Assembly: GCF_000003815.2 (NCBI RefSeq)
Contig: NC_049989.1
Location: 16,872,287-16,936,286, forward strand
Length of the DNA stretch: 64,000 nt
Origin: Branchiostoma floridae
Lineage: Eukaryota; Chordata; Leptocardii; Amphioxiformes; Branchiostomatidae
Direction of reading: 5' to 3'
The notes under the pieces are model-generated. The model saw only the letters and a program-made list of their open reading frames with translations. It had not been told where the DNA came from and ran no database searches. Made by a program: the position numbers and the translations under genes. Of this stretch, positions 34,396 through 45,961 are shown piece after piece. The first letter of the stretch is position 1. Each line of letters starts with the position of its first letter.

Positions 34396-35173
34396 GGTCG
34401 GTTGCTAGGGTATTCTTTCCCGTTGCTATGCGAGTTCGAAAGAGTATCGGGTTACAAGAGGCCTACTATTTGCTAACCGTAAAATATTTCAAAATAAACA
34501 AGATGTTATGACAGGGAAAATGTATTCAAAATAAAATTAAATTCGCAATTTTAGATAGTTTGAATCTTCCCGTTTGAATTGAGATAGTTGTTTCGTTTCG
34601 ATTTTGCTTCCAAAGACGATTTTTTTTCTGTTTCTAGGAAGGCCTTCAATTTGACCATACTCTTGATAAGATGGGCCGCAAGTGCCATGGCAAATTCTCG
34701 ATTTTTATATTTTTCGTCATCTGAGAGGCAAATAAAACTTTCTGTTTTTGGGATTTTTTAATTTTTAATTTTAAGCAAAGTTACAGTCAAAAATATGCGT
34801 AAAAATGGCATTTTTCGGACTTAATTACCAATAATTCAAAATCTAAGGCATTTTTTAAAAATCCCAAAAACAGAAATCTCGGGAAAACCGTTGCGGTCAT
34901 TTTGAGCCGTCAATGAGTTATGTTGGACTATTCTTGGTGGAGATCTTAAACGATGTTTGCACGCATGTCATGCCGCACGGAGAGCGGGAGGGTGTTATTG
35001 ATACCGGTGTAAACAACACTTATGATATTCAAGGTCACCAACAAAAACGCCAGTAGCTTCGTTACATATTACAGGTTCCAAACAAAGTGAAAGCATAGAT
35101 GTAATGTCCAGAAAATTGTTTATATTGGTTAAAAACTATATTTTTCGCCTGATTCAAGTTAGTTGGGAGGAAA
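34396..35173. other. Non-coding with an inverted repeat
   Basis: TTTCTGTTTTTGGGATTTTT at about 34739-34758 is inverted at 34851-34877 (AAAAATCCCAAAAACAGAAA), about 20-bp arms 90-100 bp apart. It may be a small fold-back element. No gene seen. Confidence 0.5.
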
Positions 35174-35460
35174 ATGCCAGAAAGCACGGTTTTACCTGCA
35201 ATGACCGCAGATGACCTAAATAGAACACGGGTTCCGTTCGAATTACGTCAGATGGAACATCATCGAAGAAGGTTCGAATTCGGCTAGACATGGGAGATTT
35301 TGAGCCCGTATTTGACCACCGTGTCCGAACTCTTGGCAGAAAACCGTGGTGTTCTGAATCTTCGAAGCCAAGGACACTCGGGAGAATCTGATGCTCGGCA
35401 TCGGTCGGTATGCCAAGGAACTGAGCGACCTACAAAAATTTCCGACGGTCGTTTGTCAAA
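35174..35460 (+). pseudogene. Broken unknown coding segment
   Basis: From ATG 35174 a frame reads PESTVLPAMTADDLNRTRVP, then FELRQMEHHRRRFEFG, a TAG, and in the same register LSPYLTTVSELLAENRGVLN. After a shift at about 35360 a second frame gives LMLGIGRYAKELSDLQKFPT. The three pieces together look like one soluble protein with a single stop and a frameshift. I do not recognise it. Confidence 0.35.
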
Positions 35461-36181
35461 GTGGCAGCTAGTGTCAAATTTGTTTCACTCAGTCGGTCAA
35501 GTTTGTTTATATTCAGTAACCATCAGTTTTCTTATCCCTGTTTGCATTTCATTAAGTGCTTTCTCCCCCAAGCTTGTTCCTATAAAGCATGTCAGTGAAG
35601 TAGCTACGAGGAAACGCGCAGCTTGATAGGAATTTTGAGTAACGAGAGGATTATAAACAAACTGGATACGGTGAGGAAGAAGAATGACAGGACTTACGAT
35701 GGGATCTAACCTATGCCTCGGTAAGCCTGTCCCTCACCCCGGCCCCGTTAGCGAGAGCTGAGGAAGAAAGAGAGCTGAGAAAAAGTTTTGTCTCCGTGAC
35801 CTCCGCCATGATGTGCTCGCGAGACTCCCATTGGAAACGTGATGGCAGATTGACTTTTTATTTCGGCGTACGGACATTGCAAAATAGCGGTGATATAGCG
35901 AGATCGATAGGCGACCACTCTACATCCTACATCGGGGGACAACAAGTTTCGCTCATCGAAGGATTCCAACCCTGAGATGATTTTAGCTGACTGATGGCCT
36001 ACGGCCAGGCTTGACTGGAATACTCATGGCCACCCCTTGGCATCTACGCGGTGCCGTCGGCCGTAAAAGGCCGATACGGACTCACCGACGCCCCCGTCAC
36101 GTCAAGCAGATGAAATTTTACGTAATACGACACAAGCATAATTTGTTGCATAATGCTACATGTCTTGGCTATGCTGTTTAG
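35461..36181. other. No gene recognised
   Basis: GC content rises at 35730-36100. A minus-strand frame at 35748-35969 is unsupported. Confidence 0.35.
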
Positions 36182-36351
36182 GGTTGGCCTCGCAAACAAG
36201 TCGCAATGCGTGTGTGGAACACCTCGGTTGCTGTCCGTATTCATCAACATTGCATTGAATTAGACCTGATGGATGACAAAACAACCACACTGCAAGCTGT
36301 CATATACGATGTGTTTATCCCAGATTCATCTGAGCTAACTTGCTCTGTATG
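36182..36351 (+). CDS. Internal exon, unknown protein
   Basis: Acceptor CTGTTTAG and donor TATG/GTAAGC enclose a stop-free frame reading KQVAMRVWNTSVAVRIHQHC, then IELDLMDDKTTTLQAVIYDV and FIPDSSELTCSV. The strong donor and balanced composition support a true exon (phase 2 at its end). Joining it to the next exon with the nearest acceptors gives a stop, so the two are either from different genes or one has decayed. Confidence 0.4.
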
Positions 36352-36635
36352 GTAAGCAGCTTATCTTGGGTTGACGTCTTTGCCTCTTACCCATAGACAT
36401 GCTTGTTGTGTCAATTTGAAATTAATCTACATCATATATATGATAATTATTGGGTCATCATTATCTTATTATCGATCATTATTTATTCTATTCACCATGA
36501 AACAGTATGTACTCTAAGCAAAACGTACGTACGAGGATGCTACATGAAACAAGTTTAATGTTATTTTGCAGGTAGCAGAAAACGCGCCAAAATTTTGGCA
36601 TATTTAAGTCTTGTGCTGGTCCTTCGAGTAAAAAG

Positions 36636-37115
36636 ATGAACTTGAAGCCAGGACTAAAAAAACAACGTCCTGTACAATTCAGCCTTGGTGAGACTGTACG
36701 GATAGTAGTAGATGACGCAGAGATCACCTACCTATTAAGGCAGCAGTGGTAAGTTTTGAGATGAGGCTTCAATAAGGTAGAGTACAAAAAGTGTGACTAT
36801 TTTTTTTTAGTATCTATTACTAACTGACCTTCATTTTTTTGCGCAATGCCTGTTGTGCTGGATCACAAAAGGTACAGGAGCAAATGCCAAATGGCTTGAA
36901 TGTATTTACATGCCATTAAGTAAAGAAAAAAATGCCAATATAACTACAAATAGTCAATAATTATATGTGCCGGGCCTTTTCACATTATTTTGTCATTCCT
37001 TTCCAGTATAGATTTCCAATATGGACAAACAATTGCAAGTGGCCACTACACTGTAGTTGTGATGGTTGATGGGACAACTTATGAGACAGACGACCAGATT
37101 ACAACCTGTGTTTAG
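36636..37115 (+). CDS. Two-exon unknown gene
   Basis: The first exon (from ATG 36636, open from about 36576) reads NLKPGLKKQRPVQFSLGETV, then RIVVDDAEITYLLRQQ, up to donor TG/GTAAGT at 36748/36749. The second starts at 37007 after TTTCCAG. The phase joins TG to T (Cys), then IDFQYGQTIASGHYTVVVMV, DGTTYETDDQITTCV and TAG at 37113-37115. Phase agreement and consensus sites make this the best supported small gene of the 29-46 kb region. 'FSLGETVRI' and alternating hydrophobics suggest a small beta-barrel, perhaps MIB/SH3-like; that is a guess. Its final exon is partly duplicated at 29521-29566. Confidence 0.5.
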
Positions 37116-37339
37116 CTGAAGCCAGAAATATTTCTCAAAATGTTTATGTTCACCCTGGAGAAATTAAGTGTAGTGGGATTGAATGAGCAAGCAAGCAATT
37201 GGCCGGTCAGTGTGTGTGTGTATGTCTGTGTGCGAGCAATAGAGAAAGCAAGCCAGTGTAATTGAGTGAGCAAGTGAGGGCGAGATTAATGCGAATTTAG
37301 GCCAGCCGTGACGGGCACTATATTTTCTTTTGGCCCAGC

Positions 37340-38765
37340 GTTACAGGGGCCAAGCAGTACACCGAAATTCTCTTCAAACAACAAAACATCTTCCGAGCTA
37401 GCCCGCCTGAATTTTGAAGTTTATCGCTTGTTTTCGCGAAATGGAAATATCATCTTCTGTTGTGTCCTGAATTGTCTCTTTTGGAGATTCTCAGCGCTGG
37501 ATTTGAACGGTAATGTACACTGTTGCGGTAAGTGAGATGATCGTACTTGAAATGATGGTAACGTTTCATTCGTTGCCTGGCACTGCCACAATATAAGTTT
37601 GGAAACTTTCCATGCACATGTACACTGATGCCTCGGATCTTACTTTGTTATAAATTTAAGTCTTTGTGTATGTAGCCAGTGTTTATTCATAGTTTGTCTC
37701 AGTCACTAGTCTACTGATAGCAAGATAGCGAACACGAGAATGTTGAATGTGTTACAAAGAACTGTTGTCAGCGGGTGACGAAAAGGGCACAGAAGAAACA
37801 TTTTACAGATTTACTTGACTGAAAACAGATTTACTTGACTGAAAGTGTTAAATCAAGGGTAGTGTTTCCGCGATTCGGTGTTTAACTGACAGTTTCTTGT
37901 CAGGATGAAGGAACTACATACAGGCGTTATCAAATAGGGTTGAAGTCAATCATTGCCACACAAACGTTCTAACGCATGGGTACATGTATCGGCAGGATTC
38001 CCAAACTTTGCATGGATTTTAAAACAATACTGCAGGAATTCAAGCAATATCATAGTTTGTAATTTAATATATAGAATCTAATGATCGCAACCTACTAGAC
38101 TACTGTGCTATAATTGACGGCAGAAGTACCACAGAGTTGTTTTCTTTCAAACCTTGACATTGTTCATAACTGAATCCTTGTATATATCAGGCGTGACGAT
38201 TCGTGCAAAGATTTCAATTTTGTTCTGTAAACGGCTTCGTATTTGTTATTTTTAATGGCAGTCAATAAAAGTTGCTTGTATTCCCACCAAGGTATATTTG
38301 GTGTGGAGTGATTATGGGTTCTTTGTGAAGGTCTGTTGCTACCACTGGCATTATAGTAATTCCTTACCGTACTAGAACTGTATTTGTACTTAATTGAGAT
38401 TCGTATCCGGTATTTTCATTTCTTTATATCTGTAAGTAGTTTAGAAGGGCAAACACTTCAACACTAAGCAGGCATGATAGCGGCGAACAAGTGGAGCGCC
38501 CCGCACCCGCTGGTTGGATGTCGTGACCCGTAACCTGCAAAGTATTAACATCACTCTCCATCAGGCGCAGCAAGCAGCTACGAGTAGAGGAGGTGGATAT
38601 TCCTGGTATCTTCAGTTTGCTCTACGCACCACGTGCAAGAGGACGAGTGAGTGAGTAAGTGAAACAAAGACAAATCAGACCCTTGAAGAATGGGGGCAAG
38701 TTGTAAATGCCCTGCCCAGTGGTGCCAACGGAAGGAATGGAGGCGTGTGCCCATTCAAAATATGG
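37340..38765. repeat. Duplicated segment A2 (partner 43119-44250)
   Basis: It begins GTTACAGGGGCCAAGCA and runs collinear with the partner for more than 1 kb. Shared landmarks include GAGCTAGCCCGC, TTATCGCTTGTTTTCG, ATTCTCAGCGCTGGATTTGA, ACTGTTGTCAGCGGGT and GTTGTAAATGCCCT. Divergence is roughly 10-15% by eye plus indels. This copy holds a LINE tail insertion at 38461-38665. Confidence 0.9.
38461..38665 (+). mobile_element. LINE 3'-end insertion (about 200 bp)
   Basis: Absent from the partner copy. With frameshifts it encodes the end of a LINE polymerase (RWLDVV, LQSINITLHQAQQAATSRG) and finishes with a GTGAGTGAGTAAGTGA tail. It is a strongly 5'-truncated insertion that post-dates the duplication. 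Confidence 0.7.
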
Positions 38766-38784
38766 AGGCAATTTGCATGGAGTA

Positions 38785-39462
38785 GGAAATGCTAAATATT
38801 GCTGCTGAATGGTGCTCTAAGTGGAGACTCATGATAAACCAAGGAAAAACACAAATCATGCACTTTAGGAAAAAAAGGAGCAAGAAGGACTTCCTACGAA
38901 TTCCGTTTTGGAGAGACGAAGCTTGATATTGTGAGTTAATACAAGTATTTAGGCCTCCACTTAGATGAGCACATGTCTTTTACCTCAGCCTCGAGTGTTC
39001 TCGCTGACTCTGCGGGGAGAGACATAGGTGGTATCCTAGGCAAAGTTAAGACTCTAAAAGAACTTGGATAGCACGCTTATACACAACTCTATATGAGTCG
39101 TGTGTTTGCCCCATTCTTGACTATGCCGCAGGTGTCTGGGGATTTCAGAAATATGATTAGTGTTCAGTGGTCCAGAATAGGGCAATCCTGTGTTTCTTAG
39201 GTGTACACAAATTTGCACCCGTCCTTGCCATAACAGGAGACATGGCCTGGATGTCACGTGAATTAAGAGGGAAAGGGGCATTTATTGCTTTGTGGAATAG
39301 ACTTACCAATATGCCTAATGACAGACTCACCATGGAAGTATTTTTGTGGAATCTTCAAAACCATGGCCCCTGGAGCAAGGACGTACACAAAAAATTTTGT
39401 AGTGTTGAACAAGAACTTATTTTCACAAACAAACTAAGAGCTGATACACGGCAAATAAATTG
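38785..39462 (+). mobile_element. LINE reverse transcriptase C-terminal remnant
   Basis: With stops and shifts it reads AAEWCSKWRLMINQGKTQIM, HFRKKR, YKYLGLHLDEHMSF, ADSAGRDIGGILGKVKTLKE, then an open frame (39167-39463) with VVQNRAILCFLGVHKFAPVL, ITGDMAWMS and LWNRLTNMPNDRLT. This is the post-catalytic part of a non-LTR polymerase of a type widespread in fish and molluscs. The catalytic motifs are missing. Confidence 0.85.
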
Positions 39463-39551
39463 ATTTTGAACGGCCCGAGCAAGGTTGGGGGTTCGGGCGC
39501 CAAAACGTCGCGAACTGAACTACTTAATATTCGATCTTCTTTGGCTTACAC

Positions 39552-40342
39552 GTGAATTCAGTCTCGCACATACTTTTCAATATTTATGAGCACGCTCTGA
39601 GCACGTGGCGACTAAAGATCCGAACCCAGACGTGCCGAAGAGAGGCCGTCTCCCTGAGATCTGCCGGAAATTTTTCGGTGAGTCTTCCTGGAGAATTTTC
39701 CGATCCATCTCTATCTTTCGCCGATGATATGGCTTCTCCCGATTCTATCGTTGTAGCTAGGCGCTCTTTCGTGTCACGGCTCGAGTTGTATATTCGCCGC
39801 ACGCCTCTGACTCAGTGTTTTCAAACCCGAAAGGTCTGCCCTGATTTTGATCTTCAAAGTCACCCAGTAGTACATTACTTTGGTTCGCCCGGATGCACTA
39901 TCCCCAGGTTTAGGGCTGAAATTCTGCCTAGGCTGCCGTTGGTGGCCCCGTCTATTGTGTATGTTGAGCTGGGCCACAACGACCTGTGTGTCTCATCCCG
40001 CAAGCCTCCCACTTTTGTGGCCGGGGAGCTGTTTGATTTAGCAGGAGAAATTGGTTCAATCCCCTCGGTCAAACACGTCATATTGGGCCTGCCCATGTGG
40101 CGTCTGTTGATGCCCCCATGCAATCCAAACATTAATGATGACTTAAATTTCGTGCCTTCACCCAATCACTGAAATCACGTTGCGAAGGGTCCCCCAAAAT
40201 CTTCCCCCTGCGGCATGACCGCCTGTTTCGGAATAATGCCACCTACTTCGATTACGACGGCCTCCATTTATCGGGATACGGAAATTTCATCTACTACAAG
40301 AGTGTTCGGGGAGCCCTTGTGGCTGCCTTAAAATCAGGTTAA
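39552..40342 (+). pseudogene. SGNH hydrolase (esterase) of a retroelement, one frameshift
   Basis: The frame encodes HPVVHYFGSPGCTIPRFRAE, which holds the nucleophile block as GSPG, then IVYVELGHNDLC (the G-x-N block). After a shift at about 40165 come HDRLFRNNATYFDYDGLHLS and GYGNFIYYKSVRGALVAAL, which supply the catalytic Asp-x-x-His pair; stop TAA 40340-40342. SGNH esterase domains are carried by CR1-type LINE ORF1 and by Ngaro/DIRS-type retroelements, where they lie near the 3' end. An ATG at 39729 is a possible start; the open frame extends to 39552. The element's polymerase is not adjacent. Confidence 0.75.
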
Positions 40343-41068
40343 GATTTTTAGATATCTGGAATTCGGCGGACTCCCGTCCAACATGACAAGAAAACAATTA
40401 GCGTTTGTTATATATCTGGGACCCGGGTGGCGGAGTGCCGCCCATTTTGCTGAACTTTGTTGTTGTCACATAACACAGCTGGTAATTTATTAAATTCCTC
40501 TTTTCCTGGTTTGTTTTTCGTGTACGTGTTCTTGCATTTTAATATGTTTATTTCCCTGTCAAGAAATTTTTGTCTTCTTATTTCGTTCACCTTGACGTAA
40601 TGTTACATCTATTTACCATTCGATTTTGCAACATCGGATCCACGGTGGATAGCTGTAATCTTTAAGCCATTCCTGTGATCAAAACTGGTTATATGCCCCC
40701 TGCACCCCTCTCCAAAATGTGTCTATCTCACAATTTACGACATTGAGGATTTTATTTTCAAATATGTGGCGTAATCATATCCGCCGGTTCTATATTGGCC
40801 CGTCGCATGTCGCTCTGTTTTGGCGCCTTGTTTATAATACTGTCGATCTTGTTGTCCCGCGCATGGCGGGTTTTGGTTGCTAGATTTATGAAGAATTGAC
40901 TCTCCCAAATATTTCACATGTCATGGTTTGAGGCTGTTAAGTCGACAATCGAATGTATTAGATTTGTAAAGAAGTAGAAATGCTCGATTATTTCTTTATA
41001 TGGGTTTACAGAAGTACCTAAGTGTTTACATTATACCGTCGATTCTCATGGCTGTATTTTTCCTAAGT
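40343..41068. other. Probable retroelement 3' region
   Basis: Non-coding DNA between the SGNH frame and the hairpin/AATAAA at 41069-41100. It may be the element's 3' untranslated part. Confidence 0.35.
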
Positions 41069-41100
41069 CTCGGGCGGATTGCCCGAGCTTTATGAATAAA
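41069..41100 (+). terminator. Hairpin plus polyadenylation signal
   Basis: CTCGGGC-GGATT-GCCCGAG forms a perfect 7-bp stem and AATAAA follows at 41095-41100. This could be the 3' end of the SGNH-carrying element. Confidence 0.5.
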
Positions 41101-41148
41101 ACACACCTCCTGTTTCCGCCAAACTTGATTGGTTAGAGTTATTATTGC

Positions 41149-41508
41149 ATGGATGTGATTTTAAAGCCTTGCTCGGAAATGAAAAAAGACTTTGCGATGC
41201 AAAAGAGAAACCATTTCATATGTATGAAGATTGGTCTTATGGCATATGACAAAAGCCCAAACTTAGAACATACAGATTATATTAAGGATACCTATTGCAC
41301 AGATCGTTATGTAACAATGAACCTTAGTAAAAGCCAAAGATCTCTTTGTGCGCAGTTGCGGGCGGGAATATTACCATTGTATATTGAAACCGGACGGTAC
41401 CAAGCAATACCTGAGGAAAACAGGGTTTGTACAATGTGCAGTCTGGGTGAAGTAAAAAACGAGTCACACTTTCTTTTCTACTGCCTTTTTTCAGATGACT
41501 TATGCGAA
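41149..41508 (+). mobile_element. LINE C-terminal remnant
   Basis: It reads NLSKSQRSLCAQLRAGILPL, YIETGRYQAIPEENRVCTMC and ESHFLFYCLFSDD. The C-x2-C ... H-x4-C zinc-knuckle-like end with 'H-F-x-x-x-C' is the usual C terminus of CR1-like polymerases. It resembles the fragment at 47790-48502. No catalytic part is present. Confidence 0.7.
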
Positions 41509-42030
41509 AGTATATTTTGCAAAATATGTCGAGGTTGCAGCAGGAGAAAACGATCAAGGTCTGTGTCAATGTTTTATTTAGTATTTCTTGTCCGGCCTTT
41601 CCCCTTATTTTGCATTTTCATTATGTAGATAGTGGTTGTTTTCATTGCGCAGTATTGTAAATGTTTAATGTGTTGACAATTCCACTATATTCGTAGGAGC
41701 TGAACTGCACGAAAACAGAGATTTTCAGGTAAGTAACACTACTTTCTGCATTTTAGTCTACGATATTGGAACAGAGCCAAACCAGATGTAAACAAGCGCT
41801 ATTGCGCACTGAGTAACCAACGACCTACTTTACAAGTTCAAACATCTTAAGCTCACCGTAGTGTTTGCAAAATTTTTCCTTTCAAATCTGAGGACGTCCA
41901 TTCTTTTATTTAATAATTCCCAAGCCATCTTCATGTTGACAAGACAATGTCTGTCGAGACAATCTATATTTTATCTCATTAAAGTGTCAAGTGACGATGG
42001 TGGTCTGATCACACATGGTCTACATTCTAG

Positions 42031-43180
42031 GTCCTGGCGACTGCAAAAAGGAAGAAAGAAGAAGAGCAGAATTCAAACGGACACATGGAAGAAAGGGTAA
42101 CACTCAGATTATCTGATGAAACCAATATCTGTTCAAAATCCGCTCAAAATAGATAATTAATGGACAGTATACATTTATTTATTTATTACACCTTTCTTTA
42201 GGAAGACGAAAATTAACATCCAGTCAAAAAGCACCTTTGCATGTAGATAAAGCGTAACTGTAGTTTCTGTCCTGTCAAGCAATATTGAATAACCTGATTT
42301 AAAAAAAAGAAGAAAACATGACAACCAGTGATGGCGTCATCTTGTGTACATAAGAAAGAATGTTATTGCTTATGTATGTGCAGTTCATAAAGTAAAAGTG
42401 GGCAGTGATGTAAAGGGGAATTATTTGATTTCTATAGATGCCTTACATTGCATGGGGAAACCCCCCAAGATGAAATCTGGCTAAAAGACGTGGGAAACCA
42501 TGGGGAGGCTCATTAAAAAATGACCTTCCATGTACAAAACAGGGAACGTCCGTACTCTTTGTTGATGGAAAGCAACATCACCCCATCAGCCACAAGCACA
42601 GTGCCAGAGCCATGTGGTATTTGCCAGTGTTTTGTGTACCTGCCCGTGCAAGTACTGTGTGCCTATGTGTTCTGCTTTGCATGCTTACACAAGTTGTTCC
42701 AGATAGCTGAAAATAACAATGCTGACTGTGCTATATGCAAAGCAAAAATAAAGGCAAGTGACCTGACACCTGTTCACAGGACCTGGAGGTCCTGCTATGC
42801 TCAGTTAACTTTTAACTGCAGAAACTGTTGTGCACAGATGAGGCTGGATGAGCTCAAGTACCATAATGAATGTACTACAAATACAAAACAAATGGCTGGT
42901 CCTTCTCACACAACAGCACCGCCTCTGCCAGCTGGAAGGAAATATCTCATTATTATTATTATTATTATTATGATGGTACCTCGCACTAACACTCAGGTGA
43001 TCCCACCATCTGTACATGAACCTGTACCCCCTTATTTTCTTCCTTCTTTGTCAATATCATTTTCAAAAAAAAAAAATGTGCATACCGGACCACATGCAGA
43101 AGCACATGCAGAAGCAACGTTACAGGGGCCAAGCACTAAACCAAAGTTCAACGTTCAGAGGTTACACGTGCTTTCTTGAC
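42031..43180 (+). pseudogene. RING plus C2HC zinc-finger protein, RAG1-like or TRAF-like
   Basis: A short exon (42031-42096, TTCTAG acceptor, GTAACA donor) encodes RLQKGRKKKSRIQTDTWKKG and joins in phase to an exon starting at 42438: CLTLHGETPQDEIWLKDVGN, one in-frame TAA (42514-42516), then ATG 42520. Counting from that ATG, a RING lies at residues 32-73 with Cys 32, 35, 47, 52, 55, 70 and 73. The usual His after Cys47 is Tyr49. Next comes a second finger, C100-x2-C103-x11-H115-x2-C118. RING followed by 'PVHRTW-x3-YAQL' and a single C2HC finger is the layout of the RAG1 RING-ZFA module and also of RING-TRAF ligases. I cannot separate these by eye. An (ATT)8 run at about 42949-42972 and the altered His indicate decay. 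Confidence 0.55.
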
Positions 43181-44250
43181 CGAGATAGAAGAACAATTTG
43201 TTCGAAAGGCAATCTTCCGAGCTAGCCCGCTAGAATTGAAAGATTATCGCTTGTTTTCGTGAAATGGAAATCTTACCTTCTATTGTGTCGTGAATTGTCT
43301 CTTTTAGATTCTCAGCGCTGGATTTGAACAGTAATGTACACTGTTGTGGTAGGTGAGATTATCTTACTTGAGATGATGGTAACGTTTTATTCGTTGCCTA
43401 GCATTGCCACAATATAAGTTTGGAAACTTTTCAGGCACATGTACACTGATGCCTCCGACTTAACTTTGTTATAAATATAAGTCTTTGAGTTTGTAGCCGG
43501 TGTTTATTCATAGTTTGTCTCAGTCAATAGCCTACTGATAGCAAAATAGCGAACACCAGAGTGTTAATTGTGTTAGAAAGAACTGTTGTCAGCGGGTAAC
43601 GAAAAGGGCACGGAGTCTTTCACAAAATTTATAGATTTACTTGACTGAAAACAGATTTACTTGAATGAAAACTGTTAAGTCAAGGGTAGTATATCCGTTA
43701 TTCGGTGTTTTACTGACAGATTCTTGTCAGGATGAAGGAACTACATACAGGCGTTATCAAATAGACAGAACCCGTCATTGCCAAAATGTGTCCTGAAATA
43801 AAGCTAGCTACTGACTGGTGTGGGTAACAGTCAGTATTGGGAGCGACCCAATAGAACCATGAAGAGGGTCAAGACTAGTCTGCACTGCAGCATGAAAATA
43901 GATATACTAAACCAGTTTCTTACATTTACATTCATTTACTGGACAGGTTACATTTCACTCTAATGCAGCTGCAACATGCGGGGGCACGAGAAATCGTAAG
44001 ATCTTTGTAAATGTCTGTTTCTTAGCACTGACATTATAGTCATTCCTCACCGTACTAGAAATTTATTTGTATTTAATTGGGATTCAATTGCGGTCTCCTT
44101 ATTTCTTCATGTCTTTACATTTACAGCTCAGTTTAATTAATTTAGAAGGGCAAACAAAGAAATTACACCCTTGTAGATAGAAGGTAAGTTGTAAATGCCC
44201 TACCTAGTGGTGCCAATAGAAGGAATAGAGGCGTGTGTCTATTCAAAAGC
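43119..44250. repeat. Duplicated segment B2 (partner 37340-38765)
   Basis: Collinear with A2. At its start a frame reads SEVTRAFLTEIEEQFVRKAI, then FRASPLELKDYRLFS and TGA, which is clearly protein-like. It may continue the RING gene after a frameshift. In A2 the same block has lost part of this coding sequence. No later insertion is seen here. Confidence 0.85.
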
Positions 44251-44274
44251 TTGAAAAAGTATGAGATTGTACAA

Positions 44275-45065
44275 AATACGACAAGCCCAAAACAAAAGTC
44301 GGAGCTAGACCTTCAGATTTAACACCACCTGCAAGGAGTCGGCCATGTGCCTGCCCTCAGCTTCGGAAAGCAAGAATCTACTATGGCAAAGATAAACTTA
44401 CCGATGTATGAAGTATATCCTTGTGACATAGTTCATATCACAAAAGAGCACATCAAGAACGTGCTAGAAGAGTCACCACATCATCTGTGCCAACATGGCA
44501 AGGAGAAACGACAGCTACAGTTAAGGTGTGGATTATAGAAAACATTTGTTCATGATAACGGCAGCCCTGTACGAACATTAAGGCAACCATAATGCGGTAC
44601 ATATATAATACTCACTAAAGAATAATCGAACACAAGAATAACACCCATCCAGATACTACGGTTTGCAAACCAGATGAACGCACACACAAATCTACTAAGG
44701 AAGGTAATCGGAACCAAAACAATGGCAATGACATCAAGAAAATTGTATGTAACTTATTTTCACTCTCTTTCTACTCATGCACCCATCCTATACGGACTGG
44801 TAAACCTAAGGTCACTCAATGCCGAAGACCAAGAAAGTCTGTTCTTCAAGCTGAAAGGGATCAGCAATCCGATTCAGCTGAGGATATGCGTTTACGATGC
44901 TTCGAGGCTAAACTTCATTAGAATGGCAACCAATCAAGAGCAGAGAGTGCGGAGTCTGCCTTGATCCCTGTGTGTGGTCAAGACGACAATTCTCCATCAG
45001 TACAGTTGATCCAGAAGGGTGCCCCTCTGATAGGGAAACATATCCAGCTGAAAACGTGTGCAGAG
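44275..45065 (+). pseudogene. Unassigned coding-like fragments
   Basis: Three pieces have protein character: ARPSDLTPPARSRPCACPQL (about 44300-44400); VYPCDIVHITKEHIKNVLEE (about 44410-44470, another frame); and a 96-codon frame at 44674-44964 (NLLRKVIGTKT, PILYGLVNLRSLNAEDQES) that may be a LINE polymerase end. At 44922-45070 a frame with RECGVCLDPCVWSRRQFSIS is Cys-rich. They do not join into one gene by phase and I name none of them. Confidence 0.3.
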
Positions 45066-45961
45066 AGTAAAGGTATCACAAATAAATTTTATTTTTTGAT
45101 AACGTCATCTTCATTTGCAGGCATAGACTACTAAGGAAATAGAACCCACATGCATTTTGTGCTAATCAATCTAATATGCATCAAAACAAAAACTTACAGT
45201 TGTTGCTTTGCACATATGGTGTCACTACAAACTTGACATGAATTGTTTTCCCACAAGGTTTTCCAAACAAAGGTCGTCAACATTGAAACTTTACAGGCAG
45301 GACTTTACTGCTGATAGTGATTACATTTACATGTTAAATTAAAATACTCCATACAGATATATGTATACTACTGCAGTGCACATAGTCAAACATGTTTCTT
45401 TTATAGGTTGTCTGTTTTCAAAACAGGCAAGAATTGCTTGCAGTTTCTGAAAAGTGTTCAAATGCCCACTGAATAAACTTCTACTTTGCACAGTTGTGTG
45501 CGTCAACTCTGACATGACAAATTACATTAGCAAACCATGTTGTTTAACTGCACTATGATGTCATTGTTGTTCGGTGTTTAGGACTATCAGAATTTTTTTC
45601 TGATCCTAATGTTTAGTACATAAATATTATGTTATAATTTTTTTAAAATTAATTTTTCACAAAGAGGATACGATAGATTATGTTTAATTTTTTACGATGA
45701 CAGCAAGGGAAATATTTGTTGTAGATGGGGCCTTATGTATCATCCAATTTACACAAGATTATGGTAATTCTTTACAATAAATCTTACGCATTTCCGACAA
45801 TATAATCATGTGGCTAGAGTACAGAGGACAGCACGAAAAGACACTGTCTATTTTTGTATGACTAGGCTTCCTTACGTAACACATATACAGCTCAATGCAC
45901 AAACAGGAACCGCATCATTCACATAATATGAAAAAAGATATAGAAAAACAAACATAACCAG

